Source: 39-52-133 sp035531075
GTDB taxonomy: Bacteria; Pseudomonadota; Gammaproteobacteria; Burkholderiales; Gallionellaceae
Length of the DNA stretch: 64,000 nucleotides
Assembly: GCA_035531075.1 (NCBI GenBank)
Contig: DATKTO010000018.1
Location: 62,001 to 126,000, forward strand
Direction of reading: 5' to 3'
The notes under the pieces were generated by a model. That model was not told the origin of the DNA and searched no databases. It saw only the letters and a program-made list of their open reading frames with translations. Made by a program: the position numbers and the translations under genes. The stretch's first letter is position 1. Each line of letters opens with the position of its first letter. Positions 24,045-33,610 of the stretch are shown one piece after another.

Positions 24045-25205
24045 CTATTTTGTCTTTACCCTGACGCCGTCATCGATCTGGTTGGCAGGATGACGGATCA
24101 CGCTTTCGCCCGGAGCCAGCCCATCCAGCACCTCGGCCTCCTGCGCGTTGCGCTGGCCGATTTTCACCACGCGACGTTTTGACACATTTTCTTCAATCAC
24201 GAAGGCGCACCATTCTTCGCCACAGCGGAACAGGGCGCTGGCCGGCACCTTGTTCACCGCATCAGCTGCCCACACCACGATTTTTGCATTCACGCGATAG
24301 CCGTCACCCAGCTCCTGCGGCGCGTCCACAAAATCGGCCACCACGTTGCTGCGTTTCTCTTCGATGCCCAGTGCCGACACCTTGGTAAAGGCATAGGGTT
24401 CGACGCGCAGCACTTTGGCTTTCAATGATTTATTGCCACCCCAGCCATCGAGCATGGCAGTCATGCCGGGCTTGACCTTGACAGCCTCAGTAGAAAGCAG
24501 CTCGATCACCACCTCCAGCTTGCGCAGGTCGCCCAGGGTCAGCAGCGGTGTACCAGCCGCCACCACGCGCTCGCTGGGATCAGCGATGCGCAGGATGTGC
24601 CCGGCAACCGGCGAGCGTATCTTGAACAGCGCGCCCTGCTCTGCAATCAGGCCGGATTTCGCCAGCGCCACTTCGGCTGCGGCAGACTTGACCCTGAAGC
24701 GCGCGGCTTCCACCTCATTGGCGATCGTCACCTCGGCATTGCGCGCCTGCTCGGCGGCTTGGCTGGACATGAAGCCTTCCTTCACCAATTTCTCAACGCG
24801 TTTGCTTTCGCGTTTGGCCTGCGCGAGATCTTCCAGCCCATGGCGCACCAGTTCTTCTGCGGCTTTCTGCTGGCTCCCGGCTGCTGCAATGCGTGCGGCC
24901 TGTTCTTCGCGCTCGCGCACACTCAGCGGCACAGGCGCAATCTGCGCCACCACCTGGTCCTGCTGCACCGCGTCGCCGTCGTGCAGTTCGATGCGGGCGA
25001 GCCTGCCGGCCACCGGCGCGGTGATCACAAAGCGGTCGTGGCTGCGCGTCTCGCCCAGCTCATCCACCGTGACCTGCATGCTGCCTTTTTCGACCTTGCC
25101 GATGTCGACGCGCACCGGCACCGGGCGGAAGAAAAATGCAATGAGCAGGAGTGCGGCCAAAGCAGCTGCCAGCCAGTAAACTGTTTTGCGCGATGGTAAT
25201 TTCAT
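24045..25205 (-). CDS. Periplasmic adaptor protein of an ABC exporter (HlyD/MacA family)
   Basis: Protein of 386 residues: one N-terminal membrane anchor (TVYWLAAALAALLLIAFFF), a lipoyl-like half-motif on each side of a long coiled-coil hairpin (about residues 75-180), then the beta-barrel domains. It bridges the inner-membrane transporter and an outer-membrane channel. The permease gene's stop codon lies just inside the upstream region, so the three genes (ATPase, permease, adaptor) form one operon. No outer-membrane factor is encoded nearby. The cargo is unknown. Confidence 0.9.
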   Translation of the reverse strand: MKLPSRKTVYWLAAALAALLLIAFFFRPVPVRVDIGKVEKGSMQVTVDELGETRSHDRFVITAPVAGRLARIELHDGDAVQQDQVVAQIAPVPLSVREREEQAARIAAAGSQQKAAEELVRHGLEDLAQAKRESKRVEKLVKEGFMSSQAAEQARNAEVTIANEVEAARFRVKSAAAEVALAKSGLIAEQGALFKIRSPVAGHILRIADPSERVVAAGTPLLTLGDLRKLEVVIELLSTEAVKVKPGMTAMLDGWGGNKSLKAKVLRVEPYAFTKVSALGIEEKRSNVVADFVDAPQELGDGYRVNAKIVVWAADAVNKVPASALFRCGEEWCAFVIEENVSKRRVVKIGQRNAQEAEVLDGLAPGESVIRHPANQIDDGVRVKTK

Positions 25206-25216
25206 AGTATGGAGCC

Positions 25217-27580
25217 TCATTCACGAGTTTTAAGTACGGCGATCAGATCCAGGTTTCTGAGACGGCGTGCAACCAGCAGTGCGGTAAACAGGGCCGCGAT
25301 CAGCGTGGTCAGCACAGGATAAATGAAAGTCTGCGTGCTGAACACCAGCGGCAGCCTGAACAGCTCGCGGTCGAAGGCGGGCACCAGCGCGGCACACATG
25401 GCGTAGCCGATGAGCAGGCCCACCGGCAGCGCGCACAGGGTGAGCAAGGCCTGCTCGCCCAGCAGCAGCACCACCACCTCGCGCTGGGTGAAGCCCAGTA
25501 CACGTATACTTGCCAGCTCGTTGCCGCGCTCGGACAGCGCAATGCGCACGCTGTTGTACACCATGCCACCGATGAGAATGATGGCAAGCGTCATTTCGAT
25601 GGTGCTGACGATGTTGAAAGCGCTGTCCACAATCTCCTGCACGCTTTTTATCATCGCGCTGCGTATCACCACGCCGCTCACCACGGGCATGCGCTTGAGC
25701 CTGGCATAGAGGGTCTCTGCAAACGCCGGATCGACGTGCAGCCAGGCGCCGGAGATCAGATTGTCTTCGCGCAGCAAACGGGCAAGCGCACCGGCATCCA
25801 TGTAGGCGCCCATGCCGATGAATTCATCGGACAGGCCTGCTATGCTCATCTCGCGCACCTGGCGCTGACCATCCAGCACCTCCAGCGTCAGGGTGTCGCC
25901 GGCTTTAACGCCCAGCACCTGCGCCAGTTTCTTGGTGAGCAGCAGGCCATCCGGCGGCAAGGCGATGGCGCGCAACTTGACGTCTACGATCTGCCGCAGC
26001 TCGCTGTGCGGCGACATGCCTATCAGTTCGATCTGCTTGCTGCGGTGCTCGTGTCGCAGCCGCACCGGCACTGCGCGAAAGGCCTCTGCGCTCAGCACAC
26101 CGGGCAGCTGTTTAATGTCATAGATGGCCGCGGCGGAGCGTGGGTCGTGCATCAGCACGGTGACATCGTCGCGCTGCACCAGGTTGAACTGCACCATCAT
26201 CATGTGATCCACCGCATCCAGCATGAAGCGCGACACCATCATCAGGCCCACCGCCAAGCCGATGCCCAGAACGGAAAGCAACGCCTTCCACGGCTTGCGC
26301 GAGAGGTTGCGCAATATCATGCGCATGGACGCCGACAGCCAGCGCACCATACCGGATTGTTCCATGATGCCGGCCCGGAAATTCGCCGGCGCTTCCGGCC
26401 GCATCGCCTCGGCGGGCGCCAGAGCGCTCACCCGCCGCACCGCAGCGATGGCACCGGCACAGGCCGCGAGCAGGCTCAGCAGCGCTGCCGAGGCGATCAC
26501 CTCGGGGCTGATCACCAGCGTCAACGCGGGAAAATGAAAATAGTCGCGGTAGATATTGTTCACCTTCTCGCCCAGGTAGAGGCCCAATACGATGCCCGGC
26601 AGCAGCCCGGCCAGCACAATGACCAGGGCGAACTTGAGATAGTGCAGGCCCACGTCCAGATTGGAATAGCCGAACGCCTTGAGCAGCCCGATCTGCGTGC
26701 GCTGCATCACCACCAGGCGCGATAGCACGATGTAGATAAGGAATACGGCCACCCCCAGAAAGATCGCCGGTATATAGGTTGACGAGATTTCGATTTCGCC
26801 CAGCTCGTCGGTGAGAAAACGGTTGGACAGCTGGTCGGGGCGGCCATAGGCGCTGAGGCCGCCGTAGCGCAGCAGCAGCTGATCGAGGCGGGCGATGACT
26901 TCTGCCTCTTCCGCGCCGCGTGTCAGCGTCAGCGACACATCGTTGAAGGCGCCCTGCATGTTGAAGGCGGAGGCGAGCGCATCGTGGCCCATCCACAGCA
27001 CGCCGAAGCGCTTGTTGTCGGGGAAAATCATGCCCTGACCCACTTCGTAGATATACTCGGGCGACAGCGCGATGCCGACCACGGTCAGCTCGCGCCAGCG
27101 GCCATTGAGTATCGCGCCCAGCTTGGCGCCCAGCTCGACTTTGTTTGCTTCGGCAAACACCTCGCTCACCAGCACCTCATCCGGGTGGGCTGCCTCGATA
27201 TAGCGCCCGCGCCGCAGGTACAGATCGTTGACCACCGGCGTCTGCCGCTCTGGAATCGCCACCAGCCGCCCGGAAGCCGGTTCCAGCAGGCCGGGCACAT
27301 CGAGCGTCACCTCGGCCACCACGCGGGTGCGCACCTGCGCCACACCCGGCAGCGCGCGTATCTGTTCCGCCAGGCTGTCCGGCGCGCGCTTGAGGTGGGC
27401 GAACACATCGGCAAAACGGTAGTCGCTGTAATAGCTGGTCTGCGCGCCCTGCAGCGAGAGGTAGGCGCTGCGCATGCTCACCTGCGACATCACGCCGCAG
27501 GCCACCACCAGCGCTGCCGCCAGCACCTGCCCGCGCAGGTGCCACAAATCTCTCCACAAAATTCTATTGAGCGGGCTCAC
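25217..27580 (-). CDS. ABC transporter permease with two FtsX domains
   Basis: Protein of 787 residues. An N-terminal helix and a large periplasmic domain (about 45-255) are followed by an FtsX-type block of three helices (about 260-390), another helix and periplasmic domain (about 420-640), and a second FtsX block to the C-terminus. This is the double-FtsX layout of lipoprotein- or substrate-extracting permeases (as in YbbP) rather than the single-block MacB. Start overlaps the ATPase stop by 4 bp. Confidence 0.9.
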   Translation of the reverse strand: MSPLNRILWRDLWHLRGQVLAAALVVACGVMSQVSMRSAYLSLQGAQTSYYSDYRFADVFAHLKRAPDSLAEQIRALPGVAQVRTRVVAEVTLDVPGLLEPASGRLVAIPERQTPVVNDLYLRRGRYIEAAHPDEVLVSEVFAEANKVELGAKLGAILNGRWRELTVVGIALSPEYIYEVGQGMIFPDNKRFGVLWMGHDALASAFNMQGAFNDVSLTLTRGAEEAEVIARLDQLLLRYGGLSAYGRPDQLSNRFLTDELGEIEISSTYIPAIFLGVAVFLIYIVLSRLVVMQRTQIGLLKAFGYSNLDVGLHYLKFALVIVLAGLLPGIVLGLYLGEKVNNIYRDYFHFPALTLVISPEVIASAALLSLLAACAGAIAAVRRVSALAPAEAMRPEAPANFRAGIMEQSGMVRWLSASMRMILRNLSRKPWKALLSVLGIGLAVGLMMVSRFMLDAVDHMMMVQFNLVQRDDVTVLMHDPRSAAAIYDIKQLPGVLSAEAFRAVPVRLRHEHRSKQIELIGMSPHSELRQIVDVKLRAIALPPDGLLLTKKLAQVLGVKAGDTLTLEVLDGQRQVREMSIAGLSDEFIGMGAYMDAGALARLLREDNLISGAWLHVDPAFAETLYARLKRMPVVSGVVIRSAMIKSVQEIVDSAFNIVSTIEMTLAIILIGGMVYNSVRIALSERGNELASIRVLGFTQREVVVLLLGEQALLTLCALPVGLLIGYAMCAALVPAFDRELFRLPLVFSTQTFIYPVLTTLIAALFTALLVARRLRNLDLIAVLKTRE

Positions 27581-28359
27581 CAGGAAATTTCCGACGGCGC
27601 AAGCTTCACTTCGTTGCGCCGCACTTCAACGATTTCACCGCTGCTGATGCGAATGACTCGGTCGGCCATGCCGGCAATGGCTGCGTTATGCGTGATCACC
27701 GCGGTGATCGTGCCGAGCTCGCGGTTCACTCGCTCCAGCACCTCGAGCACGATCTTGCCGGTGGCATAGTCGAGCGCGCCGGTGGGCTCGTCGCACAGCA
27801 GCACATCCGGGCGCTTGGCCACGGCGCGCGCAATCGCCACCCGCTGCTGCTCGCCGCCCGACAGCTGCGAGGGAAAGTGGTCGCGCCGGTTGCTCAAACC
27901 CACCAGTTCAAGCGCGTCGGCCGGGTCCAGCGGATGCTCTGCAATTTCGGTGACCAGGGCGACGTTTTCCAGCGCGGTGAGGCTGGGGATGAGGTTGTAG
28001 AACTGAAACACGAAACCCACATGCTCGCGGCGGAAGCGTGTCAGGCCGTATTCATCGGCACGGGTCAGGTCATGATCGCGGTAAAACACTTCACCGCTGG
28101 TGGGGCGGTCGAGGCCGCCCAGGATATTGAGCAGGGTGGATTTGCCGCTGCCGGAGGCGCCCAGCAGTACCGCGAATTCGCCCTGATACAGATCAAGCGT
28201 CACGTTGCGCAACGCATGCACCTCGACTTCTCCCATGCGGTAAATCTTGGACACATCATGCACGTGAAACACCGAGCCGGCGCTGGCGAGTTTTAACTCG
28301 GCAGATTGTGCTTCCGCTGTCATCGAAGCTGAATGAGACTGTGCAGGTTTGCTGTTCAT
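27577..28359 (-). CDS. ABC transporter ATP-binding protein (LolD/MacB-N type)
   Basis: Protein of 260 residues with one ABC domain: Walker A GASGSGKST, signature LSGGEQQR, Walker B DVLLCDEPTGALD and the switch His in AVITHNAAIAG. A 30-residue N-terminal extension precedes the domain. The FQFYNLIPSLTALENV Q-loop segment is typical of LolD-like mechanotransmission ATPases. It drives the permease just downstream. Confidence 0.93.
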   Translation of the reverse strand: MNSKPAQSHSASMTAEAQSAELKLASAGSVFHVHDVSKIYRMGEVEVHALRNVTLDLYQGEFAVLLGASGSGKSTLLNILGGLDRPTSGEVFYRDHDLTRADEYGLTRFRREHVGFVFQFYNLIPSLTALENVALVTEIAEHPLDPADALELVGLSNRRDHFPSQLSGGEQQRVAIARAVAKRPDVLLCDEPTGALDYATGKIVLEVLERVNRELGTITAVITHNAAIAGMADRVIRISSGEIVEVRRNEVKLAPSEISW

Positions 28360-28499
28360 CGCTCCTCCTCAACTGAATAGCTTCAACAATATCATAAACA
28401 AGATTGGAGAGCAGAGAGCACCGCATGGAAATTTATGATGCTCAGGTTTCAATCATGGTGCTTGCATCGCCATGCTGGCTGTAGTCATGTATCAAAATA
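28360..28499. other. Spacer between the exporter operon and tRNA-Sec
   Basis: About 140 bp with no gene visible; it should include the promoter of the minus-strand exporter operon. No strong terminator hairpin is seen after tRNA-Sec. Confidence 0.4.
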
Positions 28500-28595
28500 T
28501 GGCGGAAGAAAATGGGAGTCGAACCCACCCGGGAGCGACTGACGCCCCCAACCGGGTTTGAAGCCCGGCCGCCCCACCAGGAGCGATTTCCTTCC
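28500..28595 (-). tRNA. selC: tRNA-Sec (UCA anticodon)
   Basis: 96 nucleotides with an encoded CCA. The reverse complement begins GGAAGG and ends in CTTCC, then G and CCA. The anticodon arm CCGGG-CTTCAAA-CCCGG gives anticodon UCA, which reads UGA. The long variable arm and long acceptor stem are typical of bacterial tRNA-Sec. It lies directly after selB in the same orientation, completing a selenocysteine gene set. Confidence 0.97.
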
Positions 28596-28658
28596 ATAAA
28601 ACGCTGCAGTGATCTATTCATCACCCAGTCCCTTGCCCCTTGCAATGCAAGGGAGAAA

Positions 28659-30569
28659 TCAATTTGCCGAATTATCCGGTTTAAACAAATCGGCATTACG
28701 CAAACAGTGCGCATCACCCGCGCGCCTGGTAAATCCGACGCGGTCAAAAAACTCCAGCAACTGTATAGTGCGCTTGCGCCCGATGCCGCTCGCGTCGCGC
28801 AGATCCGCGGCACGAATCATAGCATGCTGTTTCTCCAGCGCGCGGGCCATATCGGCCAACAGGGTCAGTGCTTGATTCGTATAAAACAGGTCGCGCACCA
28901 CCTGGAACACCTCGCCGCTGCGCGCCAGTTTCTGCATCAGCTGGCGCATGCGGACCTCGTCCGCCTCTGCGCGTTTGCACAAATCGCGCACCCACGGCGG
29001 GTCGAACTGGGATTCCTGCAGCGAGGGTTTGATACGCTCAGAAAGCGCCTGCTCCGCCGCGCTCAGTTGTATGCGGTGCTCGGGCAGGTGCAGCCAGGTG
29101 CCGCTGCGCGCCAGCCTGCCGGCAGTCAACAATGTCTGAATCAGTTCATTGAATGCGGGGACAGGCAGTTTGCCGAGAAACATGCGCCTGGCACGCGCGG
29201 CATCGATGCCCAGCTCATCCGGATAGCCCTGATGGTACGTAGCCAGTTGCTGCAGCAGGCGCGCGCTATAGGCCTGCCACCGCCGGCCGTCAAACGCGTA
29301 AGCCTGTTTGCCGCTGTCGACCAGCATGGCCTCAGCAGGCAGCAGCGACAGCAGCTCAGGCTGGTTCCATGCGCGGCTTAACGCGCTGATATCCAGCCCC
29401 CACTCCGCCGCTGCCAGCAGCGTATGCAAACGCTGCTGCGGCGCCTTGAGCTGCAGCGCCTCCAGCATCGCCAGACGCTCGGCTGTCTTGCGCCTGCGCG
29501 GTGGCGCCCAGGGATCCAGCACCTGGCCCCCGCCCAGGGTGTGGCGCGCTTCAGCATCGCGCAGGATAAATGCATCGCCATGCAGCGCGCCTATGGGCCG
29601 CTCCAGCACCAGCTGCGCGAGGGCCGATGCGCCGGGTGCCAGCGGCTCCTCCTGCAGCAGGGCGACACGCGCCATCACATGGCTGGCGCCCAGGTGCAGG
29701 TGTAGCGGCGACCAGTGTTTGAGCGCCTGTGGCGCGTTAACGGATAGATTGATATGGGCATCAAAGCGATCGGTAGGCGCATGCAGTTCTCGCGCCATGA
29801 CCCAGTCGCCGCGTGTGAGCTGCGACTTGTCCACGCCGGCCAGATTCAGCGCGCAGCGTTCGCCGGCACGCCCTGTCTGTGCCGAGCGGTTCTGCACATG
29901 CAGGCTGCGCACGCGCACGGCATGGCCGCCGGGGCTGCTGAGCAGTTCGTCGCCGACGTTTACCTGGCCGTCGAACACGGTGCCGGTCACCACAGTGCCG
30001 ATGCCCTGCAGCGAGAAACTGCGGTCTACCGCCAGACGGAAACGTCCCTGCGCGCTCTGCAAACTTGAGCCTGCGGCTACCTCATGCAGATAGTCGCGCA
30101 GTTCATCGATGCCCTGCCCGCTGATGGCTGATACCGGAAAGACGGGGGACTCAGCCAGTGCGGTCGAGGCCAGCAGCGCGGCCACTTCGGCTTTTACTTC
30201 CTCCACACGTTCGGGCGTCACCCGGTCTGTCTTGGTCAGCGCCACCGCGCCCTGCGCCACACCCAGCAGATTGAGGATATCCAGATGCTCGCGCGTCTGC
30301 GGCATCACGCCGTCGTCGGCGGCCACCACCAGCAGCGCGAAATCGATGCCTGCCGCGCCGGCCAGCATAGTGTGGATAAAGCGCTCATGCCCCGGCACAT
30401 CGATATAACCCAGCACCTCTCCGCTCTGCAGCGGCTGATAGGCATAGCCCAGCTCGATGGTGATGCCGCGCTCTTTCTCTTCCTTCAGGCGGTCGGTGGT
30501 CACACCGGTGAGCGCATACACCAGCGAGGTTTTGCCATGGTCGATATGACCTGCGGTGCCGATGATCAT
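28659..30569 (-). CDS. selB: Selenocysteine-specific elongation factor SelB
   Basis: Protein of 636 residues. The GTPase domain starts MIIGTAGHIDHGKTSLVYAL with Walker A GHIDHGKT, switch motif DVPGHERF and TKTD. EF-Tu-like domains 2 and 3 follow, and the C-terminal third has tandem winged helices that bind the SECIS hairpin in the mRNA. It delivers Sec-tRNA to in-frame UGA codons. The ATG overlaps the selA stop (ATGA). Its likely client in this window is fdhG. Confidence 0.97.
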   Translation of the reverse strand: MIIGTAGHIDHGKTSLVYALTGVTTDRLKEEKERGITIELGYAYQPLQSGEVLGYIDVPGHERFIHTMLAGAAGIDFALLVVAADDGVMPQTREHLDILNLLGVAQGAVALTKTDRVTPERVEEVKAEVAALLASTALAESPVFPVSAISGQGIDELRDYLHEVAAGSSLQSAQGRFRLAVDRSFSLQGIGTVVTGTVFDGQVNVGDELLSSPGGHAVRVRSLHVQNRSAQTGRAGERCALNLAGVDKSQLTRGDWVMARELHAPTDRFDAHINLSVNAPQALKHWSPLHLHLGASHVMARVALLQEEPLAPGASALAQLVLERPIGALHGDAFILRDAEARHTLGGGQVLDPWAPPRRRKTAERLAMLEALQLKAPQQRLHTLLAAAEWGLDISALSRAWNQPELLSLLPAEAMLVDSGKQAYAFDGRRWQAYSARLLQQLATYHQGYPDELGIDAARARRMFLGKLPVPAFNELIQTLLTAGRLARSGTWLHLPEHRIQLSAAEQALSERIKPSLQESQFDPPWVRDLCKRAEADEVRMRQLMQKLARSGEVFQVVRDLFYTNQALTLLADMARALEKQHAMIRAADLRDASGIGRKRTIQLLEFFDRVGFTRRAGDAHCLRNADLFKPDNSAN

Positions 30570-31969
30570 GCGGCTGCCAGCTGCGCCAGCTGTGCGGTGA
30601 ATTCTGCCTCGTGCTGCAGGCAGCGCAGGTCAAGGCGCAACGCGCCGTCGGAAATACGGCCGATGACCGGTATCGGCAGGCCGCGCAATACTGCTTCAAT
30701 CTCATGCAGCACGCCGCCTTTTTTGGCATGCGGCATCACCACCAAAGCTGCGCTGGGCAGCCTGTCCACCGGCAGCGAGCCGCTGCCGATCTGGCTCAAT
30801 GCGTTTTCTACCGACACGCTCACCTTCCATTTGGACAAAGCACCCTGCAATGCAGGCAACAGGCTTTGCGCCTGCGCGGCGATTTCATGCTGTGAGCGCG
30901 TGAGCAGGCGCAGCGAGGTGAGGCGCTCGGGCAGCCGGTCCGGGTCGCGGTACAAACGCAGCACCGCCTCGAGTGCGGCAAGCGTGACCTTGCCAACGCG
31001 CAGTGCACGCTTCAGCGGATTTTTTTTGATCTTGCGGATCAGCTCGGCGCGACCGACGAGGATGCCGGCCTGCGGTCCGCCGAGCAGCTTGTCGCCGCTG
31101 AAGGTAACCAGGTCTGCCCCCGCCAGCAGCGACTCCTGCGGCGTGGGCTCATGCGGCAGGCCCCAGCGCGACAGATCGACCAGGGTGCCGCTGCCCAGAT
31201 CAACGACAAAGGGTAATTGCTGCTCATGGGCAAGAGTAGCCAGCTGCTCTTCGGCGACTGTCGCGGTGAAACCCTGCACCGCATAGTTGCTGGTGTGCAC
31301 CTTCATCAGCATCGCGCTGCGCGGGCTGATGGCGTCGGCAAAATCGCGCAGATGGGTGCGGTTGGTGGTGCCCACTTCGCGCAGTTTGGCGCCGGCGCGG
31401 CTCATGATATCCGGCACCCTGAAGGAGCCACCGATCTCTACCAGTTCGCCGCGAGACACGATCACTTCCTTGCGCATCGCCAGCGAGTTAAGCAGCAGGA
31501 ACACCGCCGCGGCATTGTTGTTGACCACCGTGGCCGCTTCCGCGCCGGTGAGTTCCTTGAGCAAATCTTCCACTACCTCGTCACGATCACCACGCCCGCC
31601 GGTTTCAAGGTCATATTCCAGCGCACAGGGGTGGCGCGCAGCCATCACCATCGCCGTCACCGCTTCTTCCGGCAACGGCGCGCGACCGAGGTTGGTATGC
31701 AGCACGGTGCCGGTGAGGTTGAACACGCGGCGCAAACGTGGCGCACTGGCTTGCGCCAGTCGTTTATCAAGCTGGAGTGAAACGCTTGTTTCGCTGTAGT
31801 CTGCGGCGGCTTGCTGGCGCAGATGATTCAGCAGCTCGCGCAGGGTGTCGAGGACAGATTGGCGACCGTACTGATTGACCAATACCGCGGTCGAAGGCCA
31901 GTTTAAAACACGATCTACTGCAGGAGGACGAACTTTCTGGGCGCTATGCACGATAGACTTTCCCGCCAA
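30566..31969 (-). CDS. selA: L-seryl-tRNA(Sec) selenium transferase
   Basis: PLP enzyme of 467 residues that converts Ser-tRNA(Sec) to Sec-tRNA(Sec) with selenophosphate. Family signatures are clear: FNLTGTVLHTNLGRAPLP, VNNNAAAVFLLLNSLA, SRGELVEIGGSFRVPD, and the PLP lysine in SGDKLLGGPQAGI (about Lys294). The frame starts with TTG at 31969; a GTG at 31951 has a better-placed GGGAAAG and could be the true start. It follows fdhE after 57 bp. Confidence 0.97.
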   Translation of the reverse strand: MAGKSIVHSAQKVRPPAVDRVLNWPSTAVLVNQYGRQSVLDTLRELLNHLRQQAAADYSETSVSLQLDKRLAQASAPRLRRVFNLTGTVLHTNLGRAPLPEEAVTAMVMAARHPCALEYDLETGGRGDRDEVVEDLLKELTGAEAATVVNNNAAAVFLLLNSLAMRKEVIVSRGELVEIGGSFRVPDIMSRAGAKLREVGTTNRTHLRDFADAISPRSAMLMKVHTSNYAVQGFTATVAEEQLATLAHEQQLPFVVDLGSGTLVDLSRWGLPHEPTPQESLLAGADLVTFSGDKLLGGPQAGILVGRAELIRKIKKNPLKRALRVGKVTLAALEAVLRLYRDPDRLPERLTSLRLLTRSQHEIAAQAQSLLPALQGALSKWKVSVSVENALSQIGSGSLPVDRLPSAALVVMPHAKKGGVLHEIEAVLRGLPIPVIGRISDGALRLDLRCLQHEAEFTAQLAQLAAA

Positions 31970-32025
31970 AAGGCTGAATAAATTATTTACACATTAACAA
32001 GGTCAAACCCAACTTTCTTTTCCAA

Positions 32026-32952
32026 CTATTCACCGCCATCCGCGCCATGAATCATCAGCAAATTGATTCCGCTTCGGCTCATGCCTTGATCACCCATCAA
32101 CAGGTCGAGGGAAAGTGAGGCCAGATCGTCGGCACAGGCTTCCCCATGCGGGTCCTTTTCCATCTGCACGACCTTGAGATAGGTATGGCATTCAGGACAA
32201 CTTTCAGCACGCACCACACCGGCATCGCCCTCTACATTGTAATAGCTAATCCCTTTGGTGTTGTCGCAGTTGCTGCATTTGGCGCGTACCACATGCCACT
32301 CCGAGCTGCATAAGGAGCACTGCAGGTAGCGGATACCGCTTACATTGCTACCGATCCGCACGACCGACGCAACGGGGTGGCTTCCGCACACCGGACACAG
32401 ATTCAGATGTTCGGGATGAGCCACCTGTTGCGGGGTCAACGACTGAGCCATATGCGTCCAGTACACCTGTAAAGCCGCACCGATAAAAGGTGCATAAGCC
32501 AATTCCACCTTCGCAAACTGTCCGGAAAGCAATTTGTCAGCCTGAGACTCCAGCCAGCTATTGTCTTTGTTGAGCAATTCCGTCAGCACGGCACGCGCTG
32601 GTTCAGGAGCATCCACAGCCATTGCCTTGACTAAATCTTCCAGCACCATCAGCCAGGCCAGATTGCGCTGCAATCCCGCCGGGGCGAGTGGCGGCATGCT
32701 GTATTCCTTGCACTGTGCAAGCAGCTCTGCGTCGAGTTCATGCACACCTGACAGGGATTTCAGCAGGGTGTGCTGTACCTCCACCAGCCGGGCGATAAAT
32801 CGCAGGTAATCAGCCAGGCTGTGCCCCTCTGCAAGCTGGCGCAGGCGTGTAGCGCGGGTAGTAAAAAGGTCTGGCGGCGGTATCAGCAGCGTTGGAATAT
32901 CTCCAGCAGCTGCTTCAATCTGCCCTGGTTCGAGGATGGTCGTTGTGCCCAT
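32026..32952 (-). CDS. fdhE: Formate dehydrogenase accessory protein FdhE
   Basis: Protein of 308 residues. The C-terminal half has the zinc-ribbon or rubredoxin-like Cys pairs of FdhE: CPVCGSHPV, CSLCSSEWH, CSNCDNT and CPECHTY. FdhE binds the Tat-targeted formate dehydrogenase and is needed for its activity. It starts 1 bp after the cytochrome subunit stop, in the operon fdhG-H-I-E. Confidence 0.95.
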   Translation of the reverse strand: MGTTTILEPGQIEAAAGDIPTLLIPPPDLFTTRATRLRQLAEGHSLADYLRFIARLVEVQHTLLKSLSGVHELDAELLAQCKEYSMPPLAPAGLQRNLAWLMVLEDLVKAMAVDAPEPARAVLTELLNKDNSWLESQADKLLSGQFAKVELAYAPFIGAALQVYWTHMAQSLTPQQVAHPEHLNLCPVCGSHPVASVVRIGSNVSGIRYLQCSLCSSEWHVVRAKCSNCDNTKGISYYNVEGDAGVVRAESCPECHTYLKVVQMEKDPHGEACADDLASLSLDLLMGDQGMSRSGINLLMIHGADGGE

Positions 32953-32953
32953 A

Positions 32954-33574
32954 TTATTTTGTAATTTCCTTTAACCATGCAGCATGATGATGTTTAGCCC
33001 ATGCCTTGCTGACGGTGCCTCGTATCATCGCACGTATCGAGCCCTTTACCCAGATTGCGGCATAGATATGCACCATGATGCCGGCAATCGACACAAAGGC
33101 CGCGAGTGCATGCAACAGCACCGCCAGTCTCAATAATGTCACCGGAAAAATGGGGGCAAAATAGGGCTGCCAGATAATAACTCCGGTCACGAATAACAGC
33201 GGAATACAAACCACCAGCGTCCAGAACAAGTACTTCTGGCCAGCGTTGTATTTCCCTACTGCGGGCAGCTTGTCATCGTTATTTAACACCACATCCTTGA
33301 TGCGCTTCATCCATTCCCGGTCGGCATTCGTTATACGGTTATGCTGCGCAAAGCCCAGCGCCATATAAACAAATAACACAAATAAAACCACGCCGATAAA
33401 CGGATGTAAAATGCGCGCCCAGACTCCGCCACCAAACAGGTTAGTGAGAAAGAAAAAGGCCGGATGAAACAGCGCCAGTCCGGATAAGGCGAGCAGGATG
33501 AATGTGATCGCCACTGCCCAGTGGTTGCTCCTTTCCGACGAGGTGTAACGGTTAATTAGTTGAGGTTTAGACAT
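32954..33574 (-). CDS. fdoI: Formate dehydrogenase cytochrome b556 (gamma) subunit
   Basis: Protein of 206 residues with four membrane helices and haem-ligand histidines in helices 1, 2 and 4 (for example NHWAVAITFILLALSG, ILHPFIGVVLFVLF, LHALAAFVSIAGIMVHIYAAIW). It anchors the periplasm-facing FdhGH dimer and passes electrons to quinone. AGGAGA precedes the ATG by 6 bases. The family is FdnI/FdoI. Confidence 0.95.
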   Translation of the reverse strand: MSKPQLINRYTSSERSNHWAVAITFILLALSGLALFHPAFFFLTNLFGGGVWARILHPFIGVVLFVLFVYMALGFAQHNRITNADREWMKRIKDVVLNNDDKLPAVGKYNAGQKYLFWTLVVCIPLLFVTGVIIWQPYFAPIFPVTLLRLAVLLHALAAFVSIAGIMVHIYAAIWVKGSIRAMIRGTVSKAWAKHHHAAWLKEITK

Positions 33575-33610
33575 AGTATTCTCCTGAATGAGATTGGCAT
33601 GATGTATGGC